A stretch of 64,000 nt of DNA from JAWWOL01 sp033851545 (GTDB lineage: Bacteria > Actinomycetota > Actinomycetes > JAWWOL01), in the NCBI GenBank assembly GCA_033851545.1, contig JAWWOO010000016.1, positions 83,990 through 147,989 on the forward strand, written 5' to 3'. A program made the position numbers and the translations under genes. A model generated the notes under the pieces. That model was not told the DNA's origin. It saw only the letters and a program-made list of their open reading frames with translations, and searched no databases. The number at the start of each line of letters is the position of its first letter. Position 1 is the stretch's first letter. Below are positions 53,245-61,483 of this stretch, piece after piece.

Positions 53245-54270
53245 TCACTTTCTGCAGGCGCCGGTGCTGCCTCGTACGGCGAGCTTGACGCCGAGCAGGG
53301 ACTGCGCCACCGGGCCCGCGCGGCCGGGGTCGTCGATCGCGTTCAACAGGATCTGCGCGGCCAGGGCGCCCATCTCGTGCAACGGCAGGGTGACGGTGGT
53401 CAGCGCCGGCGTCAGCTTGTCCACCAGCGGGAGATCGTTGAAGCCGACCACCGACACGTCCTCGGGGCAGCGTCGTCCCGCCCCGACCAGAGCCGTGAGC
53501 GCTCCGAGGGCGATGAGGTCGTTACCGGCCAGGATCGCCGTGAACTCGACGGACGACGACAGCAGCCTGGCGCACGCCTCCAGGCCGGCCTGCTCGCTGT
53601 ACGCCGCGCAGGTGCGCACCTGCCCCCGGCCGACCGGAAGCCCGTGCTGGCGCAGGGCATGCCGGAAGGCGGAGGCGCGCTCGCGGCCGGTTGACGTGTC
53701 CTGCGGTCCGGCCAGGTGGACGATCGACCGGTGCCCCAGGCCGACGAGGTGGTCGACCGCCTCGGCGACGCCGGTCCGCTCGTCGCAGCCGACGTACGGC
53801 AACCGGTGCGGCACCGAGTTGCGGTTGACCAGCACCGCCGGGACGGCGGAGTCCGCGAGCTCCTGGACCAGCACGTCCTCCCACCGCGCGGTGGCAATGA
53901 GGAACCCGTCCGTCCCGCGCGCCCTGAGCTGCTGGACCTGCCGCCGCTCTGTCGCCGCGTCGTTGTCGGTGTCGGTGAGCACCAGCGTGAAACCGGCCCG
54001 GCTGAGGACCTGCTCGGCGCCGCGGACCATCGGCGGGAACAGCGGGTTGGTGACGTCCGGGACCACCATGCCGATCAGGAACGACCGGGCGGTCCGCAGA
54101 CCACGGGCCAGCGTGTTGGGGACATAGCCGAGCCGCTCGGCCGCGCGCACCACGCGCCTCGTCGTCTCGGCACTGACCAGGCTGCCGGCGTCCGGGCTGA
54201 GGGCGCGGCTGGCGGTGCCGGGATGCACACCGGCCGCCCGCGCCACGTCGATCAGCTTGACCCGCTCCAT
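53245..54270 (-). CDS. LacI-family transcriptional regulator
   Basis: A 341-residue repressor: LacI helix-turn-helix with hinge (VKLIDVARAAGVHPGTASRALSPDAGSLVSAETTRRVVRAAERLGYVPNTLARGLR) and a periplasmic-binding-protein-like effector domain. It is divergent from the Liv-type transporter operon, and three copies of CAATCGTTTG lie between the two genes, so it is very likely the local repressor. The effector is probably the transported compound. Confidence 0.94.
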   Translation of the reverse strand: MERVKLIDVARAAGVHPGTASRALSPDAGSLVSAETTRRVVRAAERLGYVPNTLARGLRTARSFLIGMVVPDVTNPLFPPMVRGAEQVLSRAGFTLVLTDTDNDAATERRQVQQLRARGTDGFLIATARWEDVLVQELADSAVPAVLVNRNSVPHRLPYVGCDERTGVAEAVDHLVGLGHRSIVHLAGPQDTSTGRERASAFRHALRQHGLPVGRGQVRTCAAYSEQAGLEACARLLSSSVEFTAILAGNDLIALGALTALVGAGRRCPEDVSVVGFNDLPLVDKLTPALTTVTLPLHEMGALAAQILLNAIDDPGRAGPVAQSLLGVKLAVRGSTGACRK

Positions 54271-54308
54271 GAGGGCATCCTAACGGCAACACTGACCTCA
54301 AGTTGGCA

Positions 54309-54318
54309 CAATCGTTTG
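54309..54318. promoter_or_regulatory. LacI-type operator copy 1
   Basis: CAATCGTTTG within TTGGCACAATCGTTTGCAAA; central CG as in LacI/CcpA-type sites. It lies 39 bp from the lacI-like start codon. Confidence 0.65.
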
Positions 54319-54380
54319 CAAAACCTGGGAGTCGTGCGGGACCAGCGCAGCGCCATCTGCAACATCTCGGTAACGAGCCC

Positions 54381-54386
54381 TTGACA
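54381..54386 (+). promoter_or_regulatory. -35 hexamer of the Liv-type operon
   Basis: A consensus TTGACA. A weak CAAGTT lies 17 bp downstream as -10, which places operator copy 2 at about the transcription start. Confidence 0.45.
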
Positions 54387-54414
54387 GTGGGGCCGAGGAC
54401 GCGCAAGTTGGCTG

Positions 54415-54424
54415 CAATCGTTTG
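54415..54424. promoter_or_regulatory. LacI-type operator copy 2
   Basis: CAATCGTTTG within TTGGCTGCAATCGTTTGTGC. It shares AAGTTGGC just upstream with copy 1, with one base of offset. It overlaps the likely start of transcription. Confidence 0.65.
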
Positions 54425-54502
54425 TGCACTCGGATCTGCCCCCGCCGCCAACTCAGCTCAGCGGGGATCCCCGTCACCGTCATCCTCTCGGAGGAACGCG
54501 AC

Positions 54503-55834
54503 ATGTCCGGTAACAATCGTTTGCGGTCCAGAGGCAGTTCGGCGGCTCTCGTCGCGCTGGTCTCGTTGTTCGGCCTGACCGCCTGTTCCTCTGGTTCGTC
54601 GACTCCTGCCGCCGGCGGGACGACGGCTGCCACCTCGGCGGCCACGGGCTCAGCCACCTCGGCTACCGGCGGAACGGCGTCGTCGTCGAAGGCCCCAACG
54701 TTCACCGGGAAGCCGCTGGTGATCGGCGCTTCCGTCTCTCTCACCGGCGACTTCGCCGACCCGGGCAAGGCGGTGCGGGCGGGCTACCAGCTCTGGGCGG
54801 ACATGGTCAACGCCAAGGGCGGCCTGCTCGGCCGCCAGGTGCAGCTCAAGATCGTCGACGACACGTCGAGCCCGTCCCAGGTCGTGACCAACTATCAGAA
54901 CCTCATCAACAAGGACAAGGTCGACCTCGTCTTCGGTCCCTTCTCCAGCCTGCTCACGGTGCCGGCCTCCTCGGTCGCCAAGCGCTACGGCTACGCCTTC
55001 CTGGAGTCGGCGGGTGGCGGTCCCAAGGTCTTCGCCCAGAAGCTCGACAACATGTTCTTCGTTCAGCCGGCGCCGGTCGTGAAGTCAGGAGATGTGTTCG
55101 CCGACTGGGTCCTGTCCCTGCCGGTCGCCGACCGGCCCAAGACCGCCGCGTACGCCGAGCTTGACGATCCCTTCTCGTCACCGATCGCCGAGAGCATCCG
55201 GGCCCGGTTCGAGGCAGCCGGCATCAAGACCGTCTACAAGCAGATCTATCCCGCGGAGACCCAGGACTTCTCCCCGATCATGGCCAAGGTCGCGGCGGCG
55301 AAGCCCGACGTGCTGGTCAGCGGCACGCAGAGCGAGGATGCGTACGGACAGGTGAAGAGCCTGGTGCAGCTGAAGTTCAGCCCCAAGTTCATGTTCATGT
55401 CCAACGGCGCCAACTCCCCGCTGGAGTTCCCGAGCAAGGTGGGAGCAGCCAACACCACGGACATCATGTCCGCAGGTGACTGGTTCCCCGGATCCACCGC
55501 GACGGGCAGCGCCGCGTTCACCGCCGCCTACATCAAGGCCCACGGCGGTACGGCGGACACGATCGACAACAGCAGCGCCGAGGCCTATGCCTGCGGCCAG
55601 CTGCTGGAGGCGGTCGCCGCAAAGACCGGCAAGCTCGACAACGCGACCATCATCTCGACGCTGCACCAGGGCAGCTGGCCGACCCTGCTCGGGGACCTCA
55701 CCTGGGACAAGATCGGCCAGCCGCAGGGCAGCTTCCACCTCGTCCAGTGGCAGGGTGGCAAGCTTCTCCCGGTCTTCCCCGCGGACGTCGCCCAGGCCAA
55801 GCCGGCCTACCCCAAGCCCAGCTGGGGCGGGTGA
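54503..55834 (+). CDS. ABC substrate-binding lipoprotein, branched-chain amino acid/amide type
   Basis: A 443-residue Peripla_BP_6 (LivJ-like) protein: lipobox GLTAC (Cys about residue 28), a long Ser/Thr/Ala/Gly linker (30-72), then VIGASVSLTGDFADPGKAVRAGYQLWADMVNAKGGLLGRQVQL, the classic family start. GGAGGAA precedes the ATG at 54503. A third copy of the LacI-type operator lies inside codons 4-7. It binds an amino acid, amide or urea-like ligand outside the cell. Confidence 0.93.
   Translation: MSGNNRLRSRGSSAALVALVSLFGLTACSSGSSTPAAGGTTAATSAATGSATSATGGTASSSKAPTFTGKPLVIGASVSLTGDFADPGKAVRAGYQLWADMVNAKGGLLGRQVQLKIVDDTSSPSQVVTNYQNLINKDKVDLVFGPFSSLLTVPASSVAKRYGYAFLESAGGGPKVFAQKLDNMFFVQPAPVVKSGDVFADWVLSLPVADRPKTAAYAELDDPFSSPIAESIRARFEAAGIKTVYKQIYPAETQDFSPIMAKVAAAKPDVLVSGTQSEDAYGQVKSLVQLKFSPKFMFMSNGANSPLEFPSKVGAANTTDIMSAGDWFPGSTATGSAAFTAAYIKAHGGTADTIDNSSAEAYACGQLLEAVAAKTGKLDNATIISTLHQGSWPTLLGDLTWDKIGQPQGSFHLVQWQGGKLLPVFPADVAQAKPAYPKPSWGG
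54514..54523. promoter_or_regulatory. LacI-type operator copy 3, inside the coding region
   Basis: CAATCGTTTG at codons 4-7 of the binding-protein gene, 99 bp after copy 2. Two sites about nine or ten helical turns apart could support DNA looping. Confidence 0.5.
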
Positions 55835-55841
55835 CGCCGGC

Positions 55842-56720
55842 ATGCATGCCCTCATCCAAGGTGTGATCCTCGGTGTGCTGACCGGCGGCGTGTACGCGCT
55901 GATGGCCTCCGGTCAGACGTTGATCTTCGGGATCATGAAGGTCGTCAACCTGGCCCAGGGTGCGATGGTCATCCTCGGCGCCTACCTCGCCTACCAGCTG
56001 TTCACCTCGTTCGGCATCGACCCGTTCCTGGCCATCCCGATCACCACGGTGGCGATGTTCGCCATCGGGGTCGCCGTACAGCTGATCTTCCTGCGGCCGC
56101 TGCGCCGTGACGAAAAGTCCGAGCTCAGCCTGCTGGTCACCTTCGCGGTCGCCCTGCTCCTCGAGGGGATCATGAGCCTGACCTGGAAGACCAACTACCG
56201 CAGCATCAACACCAGCTATGCCAACTCCAGCTGGACGGTCTTCGGCTACCAGGTCACCGAGGTCCGCCTGTGGGCCTTCGTCCTGTCCTTGGTCTCGCTG
56301 GGGCTACTCTTCCTGCTGCTCAACAGGACCCGCTTCGGCAGGGCCGTACGGGCAACCGTCCAGAACCCCGACTCGGCCCGGCTGCTCGGCGTCGAGTCGG
56401 AGTGGGTGGCGGCGCTCGGCTTCGGGCTCGGGGCGGCCACGGCGGCCGCGGCCGGCTCGGTCTACGGGCTGCTCTACCCGTTCTACTCCGGCAGCCACTA
56501 CGACCTGATCTCGCGGCTGCTGTCGATCGTCGTCCTTGGCGGCCTCGGCAGTGTCGGTGGTGCCGTCGTTGCCGCGGTCATCGTCTCCACGTCCTCGGCG
56601 GTGGTCGCCTCGACCATTTCTCCTGCCTGGTCGGAGATGACGTTCTTCGTCATCCTGCTGCTGGTCCTCCTGGTTCGTCCGCAGGGCTTGTTCGGCACCG
56701 TCGGGCGGGGGGCCCTGTGA
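55842..56720 (+). CDS. Branched-chain-type ABC permease LivH
   Basis: A 292-residue membrane subunit with about eight hydrophobic segments, opening with MHALIQGVILGVLTGGVYALMASGQTLIFGIMKVVNLAQGAM, the LivH signature. It ends in LVLLVRPQGLFG, as usual. It overlaps the LivM-type gene by 4 nt (GTGA). It forms one half of the translocation channel. Confidence 0.95.
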   Translation: MHALIQGVILGVLTGGVYALMASGQTLIFGIMKVVNLAQGAMVILGAYLAYQLFTSFGIDPFLAIPITTVAMFAIGVAVQLIFLRPLRRDEKSELSLLVTFAVALLLEGIMSLTWKTNYRSINTSYANSSWTVFGYQVTEVRLWAFVLSLVSLGLLFLLLNRTRFGRAVRATVQNPDSARLLGVESEWVAALGFGLGAATAAAAGSVYGLLYPFYSGSHYDLISRLLSIVVLGGLGSVGGAVVAAVIVSTSSAVVASTISPAWSEMTFFVILLLVLLVRPQGLFGTVGRGAL

Positions 56721-57766
56721 GCCGCGCGGGCGTCGCCAGGGGTGGCGGCTTCTTCCTGGCCCTGATCCTCCTGCCCTTTCTCGGCCTGGCTCATTGGCAG
56801 CTCAACCTGCTGGTGTTCGTCCTGATGTACGCGACGATGTCGAGCGGTTGGAACCTGGTCGGCGGATTCGCCGGATATCCGTCGCTGGGGCACGCGGCCT
56901 TCTTCGGGATCGGTGCCTACACGATGGCGCTGATCTTCAAGGGGCAGACGCTCGGCAGCGGCTACGAGCCGTTCCTGGTCCTGCCGCTCATCGGCCTCAT
57001 AGCGGCGCTGATCGGGTGGCCGATCGCCTTGATTGCCATGCGGACGAGGGCCGACGTCTTCGCCATCGTCACCATCACCCTGCTGTTCGTGGTGCAGACC
57101 CTGGCCTTCAACCTGCACAGCATCACCGGAGGGGCGCAGGGCTTGGCGCTGCCCGTACCACCGTTCGCGCTGGCCCACTTCGAGTGGCCCTTCTACTACG
57201 TGCTGGTCCTCCTGCTGGCCGTCGCGATGCTGATCACCTTCGGCGCGATGCGCAGCAAGCTCGGTCTCTCCCTGGTCGCCGTGCGGGCCGACGAGGACAA
57301 GGCGCGCGGGATCGGCGTACGGGTGACCGGCGTCAAGGTCCTGGCCTTCGCCGTCAGCGTCGGCCTCACGGCGATGGTCGGTGGGGTCTGGGCCTACTAC
57401 GAGTCGTTCATCTACCCGCAGTTCGCCGTCGACCCGCTCATCACGATCGCCGTGGTGCTGATGACCTTCCTCGGCGGACGGGCCACCCTCTGGGGTCCCG
57501 TGCTCGGCGCCGTGATTCTCGAGGCCGGGCAACAGACGCTGGCCTACCAACTCGGCGCGAGCCAGTTCTACCTGGTGGCCTACGCGCTGGTGTTCCTGGT
57601 CATCATGCTGCTGCTGCCCCGTGGCATCCTGCCGACGCTGCAGGACAAGATCCGGATGCGCCGCCGGGCGCACCGCGTCGACGCTGCCGCCGGCGGGACC
57701 GGCGCCGCGGCCGCGGCCGTACGGCCAGGCGGGTCCGTCGCTCTGCAGCGGGGAGGACGGTCATGA
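56717..57766 (+). CDS. Branched-chain-type ABC permease LivM
   Basis: A 349-residue membrane subunit; GWNLVGGFAGYPSLGHAAFFGIGAY is the LivM signature, and the C-terminus adds a basic, Ala/Gly-rich tail (from about 315). GTG 56717 overlaps the LivH stop, and the stop overlaps the LivG start (ATGA). Confidence 0.95.
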   Translation: MSRAGVARGGGFFLALILLPFLGLAHWQLNLLVFVLMYATMSSGWNLVGGFAGYPSLGHAAFFGIGAYTMALIFKGQTLGSGYEPFLVLPLIGLIAALIGWPIALIAMRTRADVFAIVTITLLFVVQTLAFNLHSITGGAQGLALPVPPFALAHFEWPFYYVLVLLLAVAMLITFGAMRSKLGLSLVAVRADEDKARGIGVRVTGVKVLAFAVSVGLTAMVGGVWAYYESFIYPQFAVDPLITIAVVLMTFLGGRATLWGPVLGAVILEAGQQTLAYQLGASQFYLVAYALVFLVIMLLLPRGILPTLQDKIRMRRRAHRVDAAAGGTGAAAAAVRPGGSVALQRGGRS

Positions 57767-58494
57767 GCGCGCTCCTCGAGGTCGACGGGATCACCAAGGT
57801 CTTCGGCGGCGTACGCGCTGTCGACGGCTGCTCGCTCGAGGTCGTCGAGGGCACGGTGACGGCGCTCATCGGCCCCAACGGCTCGGGCAAGACCACGCTG
57901 TTCAACATCATCACCGGCTACCTCGAGGCGGACAGCGGCCAGGTCTCCTTCGCCGGGAAGCCCGTACTGGGCAAGGATCCAGGCAAGCTCTACCGCAGTG
58001 GGCTCTCGCGGACCTTCCAGCAGGCCAGGGTCTTCCCGCAGCTCAGTGTGCAGGAGAACCTCGTCATCGCCGCCGGCTACCGGTGGTCGCAGCTGTTCAC
58101 CCGGCGGGTCGCCGCGGATGACCGCAGGCGGGCGGCCGAGCTGCTGGAGGAGTTCCGGCTTGCTCCGGTTGCCGATCTGCTGGCCGCCGAGCTGTCCTAC
58201 GGCCAGCGCAAGCTGCTCGAGTTCGCGGCGGTTCTGATGAGCGATCCGCGGCTGGTGCTGCTGGACGAGCCGACGGCGGGCGTCAACCCGGTGATGATCG
58301 ACACGATGGAGCGGCACATCCGCAGCCGGCATGCAGCCGGCATCACGTTCCTCATCGTGGAGCACGACATGACCTTCGTCATGCGGCTGTGCGACCCGGT
58401 GATCGTGCTCGACGCCGGTCGGCAGATCTTCGCCGGGCACCCGGCCGACGTACAGAACAACCCACTCGTCCTCGACGCCTACCTTGGAGGCTGA
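57763..58494 (+). CDS. ABC ATPase LivG
   Basis: A 243-residue ATPase: Walker A GPNGSGKTT, signature LSYGQRKLLEFA, Walker B LVLLDEPTAGVNP, switch His EHDM. The ELSYGQ form of the signature and the AGVNP ending are characteristic of LivG. It is coupled to LivM upstream and followed immediately by LivF. Confidence 0.95.
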   Translation: MSALLEVDGITKVFGGVRAVDGCSLEVVEGTVTALIGPNGSGKTTLFNIITGYLEADSGQVSFAGKPVLGKDPGKLYRSGLSRTFQQARVFPQLSVQENLVIAAGYRWSQLFTRRVAADDRRRAAELLEEFRLAPVADLLAAELSYGQRKLLEFAAVLMSDPRLVLLDEPTAGVNPVMIDTMERHIRSRHAAGITFLIVEHDMTFVMRLCDPVIVLDAGRQIFAGHPADVQNNPLVLDAYLGG

Positions 58495-58495
58495 C

Positions 58496-59245
58496 GTGCC
58501 CGCGATCCTGCAGCTCGCCGGCGTCATCGCCGGCTACGGGGCAGGCGACATCCTCAAGGGCGTCGACCTGGAGGTGGAGAAGGGCACGATCACCTGCCTG
58601 ATCGGCCCGAACGGGGCGGGCAAGTCGACGGTGCTCAAGACCGTGAGCGGACTCCTGCGCCAACGGCGCGGGACGGTGACCTTCGACGGGCAGGAGATCG
58701 GCCGGCTGCCCACGAAGGCCAGGCTGCGGCTGGGCATCGTGCACGTCCCCCAGGAGCGCAGCCTGTTCCCCCAGATGACCGTCTGGGACAACTTGCTCAT
58801 GGGCGGCTACCTCATCAAGGACGCCCAGGTCATCCGGAACCGGATGGCGCAGGCCGTGGAGGCGTTCCCGATCTGCAAGTCGCGGGCGCACGAGCACGCG
58901 GGCTCGTTGTCGGGCGGTGAGCAGAAGCAGGTCGAGCTGGCCCGCACCCTGGTCCTCGACCCCACGCTGATCCTGCTCGACGAGCCGTCGATCGGGCTGG
59001 ACCCGAAGTCGCGGCAGATCGTGTTCGACAGCATCCGCGCGCTGTCCGCAACCGGCCGGACGATCCTGCTGGTCGAGCAGAACGCGCGCTCTGGGCTTGC
59101 CGCATCGCACTTCGGAGCGGTGCTCGAGGCAGGACAGGTGCGCCTGGTGGCCACCGGGGCCAGCCTGCTGCAGGACCCCGAGGTGGCCCGGCTCTATCTC
59201 GGTGCTGGGACAAGGGTCCCCGCACCGACGACCGACTCTCCCTGA
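58496..59245 (+). CDS. ABC ATPase LivF
   Basis: A 249-residue ATPase: Walker A GPNGAGKST, VPQERSLFPQMTVWDNLLMGG, signature SLSGGEQKQVELAR, Walker B LILLDEPSIGLDP, switch region VEQNAR typical of LivF. GTG 58496 was chosen because GGAGG lies 5 nt upstream; a TTG at 58484 would overlap LivG. Confidence 0.95.
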   Translation: MPAILQLAGVIAGYGAGDILKGVDLEVEKGTITCLIGPNGAGKSTVLKTVSGLLRQRRGTVTFDGQEIGRLPTKARLRLGIVHVPQERSLFPQMTVWDNLLMGGYLIKDAQVIRNRMAQAVEAFPICKSRAHEHAGSLSGGEQKQVELARTLVLDPTLILLDEPSIGLDPKSRQIVFDSIRALSATGRTILLVEQNARSGLAASHFGAVLEAGQVRLVATGASLLQDPEVARLYLGAGTRVPAPTTDSP

Positions 59246-59271
59246 TCCTGATGACGAAAGAGGACGAATAC

Positions 59272-60213
59272 ATGACCACCATGGGCAGCCGCATCGGCTG
59301 GATCGGTACGGGTCGGATGGGCCATGCGATGGCCACCCTGCTCCTGAAGGCGGGGGAAGACGTCCACGTCTGGAACCGGACCGCGGCGAAGTGTGCCGAT
59401 CTCGTGCCGTTGGGCGCCACCGTCGTGGAGACGGTCGCCGACCTGGCCGGCCGGGACGTCGTGTTCACCATGGTCTCGGCGGACGCCGACCTGCTCGCGG
59501 TGACCGTCGGTCCCGGCGGGCTGTTCAGCGGCGACACGGCACCGCGCTACCTCGTGGACTCGAGCACCGTGTCGGCCGCGACGTCGGCCACCGTACGCGA
59601 GGCGGCCGCAGCGCACGGCACGGTCTTCCTCGCCGCTCCAGTGAGCGGGAACGCCAAGGTGGTCAAGGCGGGGCGGCTGTCGATCGCCGTCTCGGGACCG
59701 CGCGACGCGTACGACGAGGTCGAGCCGTTGCTCGCGCTGATCGGCCACTCCGTGACCTGGGTGGGCGAGGGTGACCTTGCCCGGCTGGTCAAGCTGGCGC
59801 ACAACATCTTCCTCGGTGTCGTGATCCAGTCGCTGTCCGAGATCGTGGTGCTGGCCGAGAGCGGCGGCGTCGCCCGTTCGGCCTTCCTCGAGTTCATCAA
59901 CGACAGCGTGATGGGCTCGGTCTTCACCCGCTACAAGTCCCCGGCACTGGTCAACCTCGACTACACGCCGACCTTCACGCCCGTCCTGCTGCGCAAGGAC
60001 TTCGACCTCGGCCTGGCTGCCGCGCGCAGCCTCGACGTGCCGATGCCGGTCGCCGCCATCACGGCCCAGCTGGTCCAGGCCAGCGTCAGCAGCGGCAGGG
60101 TGGACGAGGACTTCGCCATCCTGCTCGACCTGCAGGCCGCGAGCGCGGGCCTGAAGCTCAAGCCCGAAGGGGTCCCGGTGGACGACGGGCTCGGCGGGGG
60201 GAACCGCCGGTGA
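59272..60213 (+). CDS. Beta-hydroxyacid dehydrogenase (HIBADH/GHBDH family)
   Basis: A 313-residue NAD(P)-dependent oxidoreductase: dinucleotide loop IGWIGTGRMGHAMA, substrate motif AAPVSGNAKVVKAGRLSI and catalytic Lys in RLVKLAHNIFLG. The family interconverts 2- or 3-hydroxyacids, or 4-hydroxybutyrate, with semialdehydes. ATG 59272 (GAGGA 8 nt upstream) is preferred over ATG 59251. Next to a semialdehyde dehydrogenase it could reduce or form the same semialdehyde intermediate. Confidence 0.9.
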   Translation: MTTMGSRIGWIGTGRMGHAMATLLLKAGEDVHVWNRTAAKCADLVPLGATVVETVADLAGRDVVFTMVSADADLLAVTVGPGGLFSGDTAPRYLVDSSTVSAATSATVREAAAAHGTVFLAAPVSGNAKVVKAGRLSIAVSGPRDAYDEVEPLLALIGHSVTWVGEGDLARLVKLAHNIFLGVVIQSLSEIVVLAESGGVARSAFLEFINDSVMGSVFTRYKSPALVNLDYTPTFTPVLLRKDFDLGLAAARSLDVPMPVAAITAQLVQASVSSGRVDEDFAILLDLQAASAGLKLKPEGVPVDDGLGGGNRR

Positions 60214-61457
60214 CCGAGCAGGCCAGGCCGCTGCCGGCGCCGGGGCACATGGGCGTCGACTACGAGCAGCGCCTCGACTTCGACCGGCTCCGCCGCTACC
60301 GGCTGGGGCGGGCGAAGGCGTCGCTGGAGGCCAGTGAGTGCGGCGCCTTCCTGCTCTTCGACTTCTACAACATCCGCTACACCACGCAGACGTGGATCGG
60401 CGGCGCGCTCGGCGACAAGATGACGAGGTACGCCTTGCTGACCCGCGAGGGTGGGCCGACGCTGTGGGACTTCGGGTCGGCCGCGCGGCACCACCGGCTG
60501 TACTCGCCCTGGCTCGAGCAGGACGACTGCCGGGCCGGGATGCTCGGGCTGCGCGGGGCGATCGCCCCGACGGCCGGGCTGATGGAGTCGGCCGTCCGCG
60601 AGATCAAGGGCATGCTCGAGGACGCCGGCGTGGCCCACCTGCCCGTTGGCGTCGACATCGTCGAACCGCCCTTCCTGTTCGAGATGCAGCGCCAGGGACT
60701 GCACGTGGTCGACGCGCAACAACTGATGCTCGATGCGCGGCAGATCAAGTCCAGCGACGAGATCATGCTGCTGACGCAGGCGGCGGCGATGGTGGACGGG
60801 GTCTATCAGGACATCGTCGAGGCGCTCAAGCCCGGCATCCGCGAGAACGACATCGTGGCGCTGGCCAACAAGCGGCTGTACGAGATGGGTTCGGAGCAGG
60901 TCGAGGCGATCAACGCGGTCTCGGGGGAGCGGTGCAACCCGCACCCGCACAACTTCTCGGACCGGCTGATCCGCCCCGGCGACCAGGCGTTCTTCGACAT
61001 CATCCATGCCTACAACGGCTACCGCACCTGCTACTACCGGACTTTCAGCGTCGGCAGCGCCACGGCGAGCCAGCGCGACGCGTACGTCAAGGCACGCGAG
61101 TGGATGGACGCCTCCATCCAGGCGATCAAACCCGGCGTCGGCACCGACGAGGTGGCTGCGGTCTGGCCGGCCGCGACGGAGTTCGGCTTCGAGAACGAGA
61201 TGGCCGCCTTCGGCCTGCAGTTCGGCCACGGGCTCGGCCTGGGCCTGCACGAGCGGCCGATCATCTCCCGGCTCAACAGCATGCGGGAGCCGATCGAGCT
61301 GCAGGTCGGCATGGTCTTCGCGCTCGAGACCTACTGTCCGGCCAGCGACGGATTCTCTGCCGCCCGGATCGAGGAGGAGGTGGTGGTGACCGCCGACGGA
61401 CCCCGCATCCTCACCCTGTTCCCCGCCCAGGACCTCGTCATCGCCAACCCGTATTGA
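60210..61457 (+). CDS. M24-family (creatinase/prolidase-like) hydrolase with altered metal site
   Basis: A 415-residue pita-bread-fold protein: an N-terminal creatinase-like domain (about 20-185) and a C-terminal M24 domain. Metal ligands D263 (AFFDIIHAY), H340 (QFGHGLGLGLHERP), E373 (MVFALETY) and E388 (AARIEEEVVV) are present. The second Asp, expected 11 residues after D263, is C274 (YRTCYYRTF). It overlaps the dehydrogenase by 4 nt. It probably hydrolyses an amide or C-N bond of the imported compound, perhaps without a full dinuclear centre, as in creatinase. Confidence 0.85.
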   Translation: MTEQARPLPAPGHMGVDYEQRLDFDRLRRYRLGRAKASLEASECGAFLLFDFYNIRYTTQTWIGGALGDKMTRYALLTREGGPTLWDFGSAARHHRLYSPWLEQDDCRAGMLGLRGAIAPTAGLMESAVREIKGMLEDAGVAHLPVGVDIVEPPFLFEMQRQGLHVVDAQQLMLDARQIKSSDEIMLLTQAAAMVDGVYQDIVEALKPGIRENDIVALANKRLYEMGSEQVEAINAVSGERCNPHPHNFSDRLIRPGDQAFFDIIHAYNGYRTCYYRTFSVGSATASQRDAYVKAREWMDASIQAIKPGVGTDEVAAVWPAATEFGFENEMAAFGLQFGHGLGLGLHERPIISRLNSMREPIELQVGMVFALETYCPASDGFSAARIEEEVVVTADGPRILTLFPAQDLVIANPY

Positions 61458-61483
61458 GCATCCCCGACATCGTGAGGACCAAC

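Noticed and set aside
60210..61457. DMSP lyase DddP as identity of the M24 protein
   Set aside because: The region around the M24 His (FGHGLGLGLHERPIISR) and the Cys at the second Asp position do not match what I recall of DddP. The operon also lacks DMSP genes.
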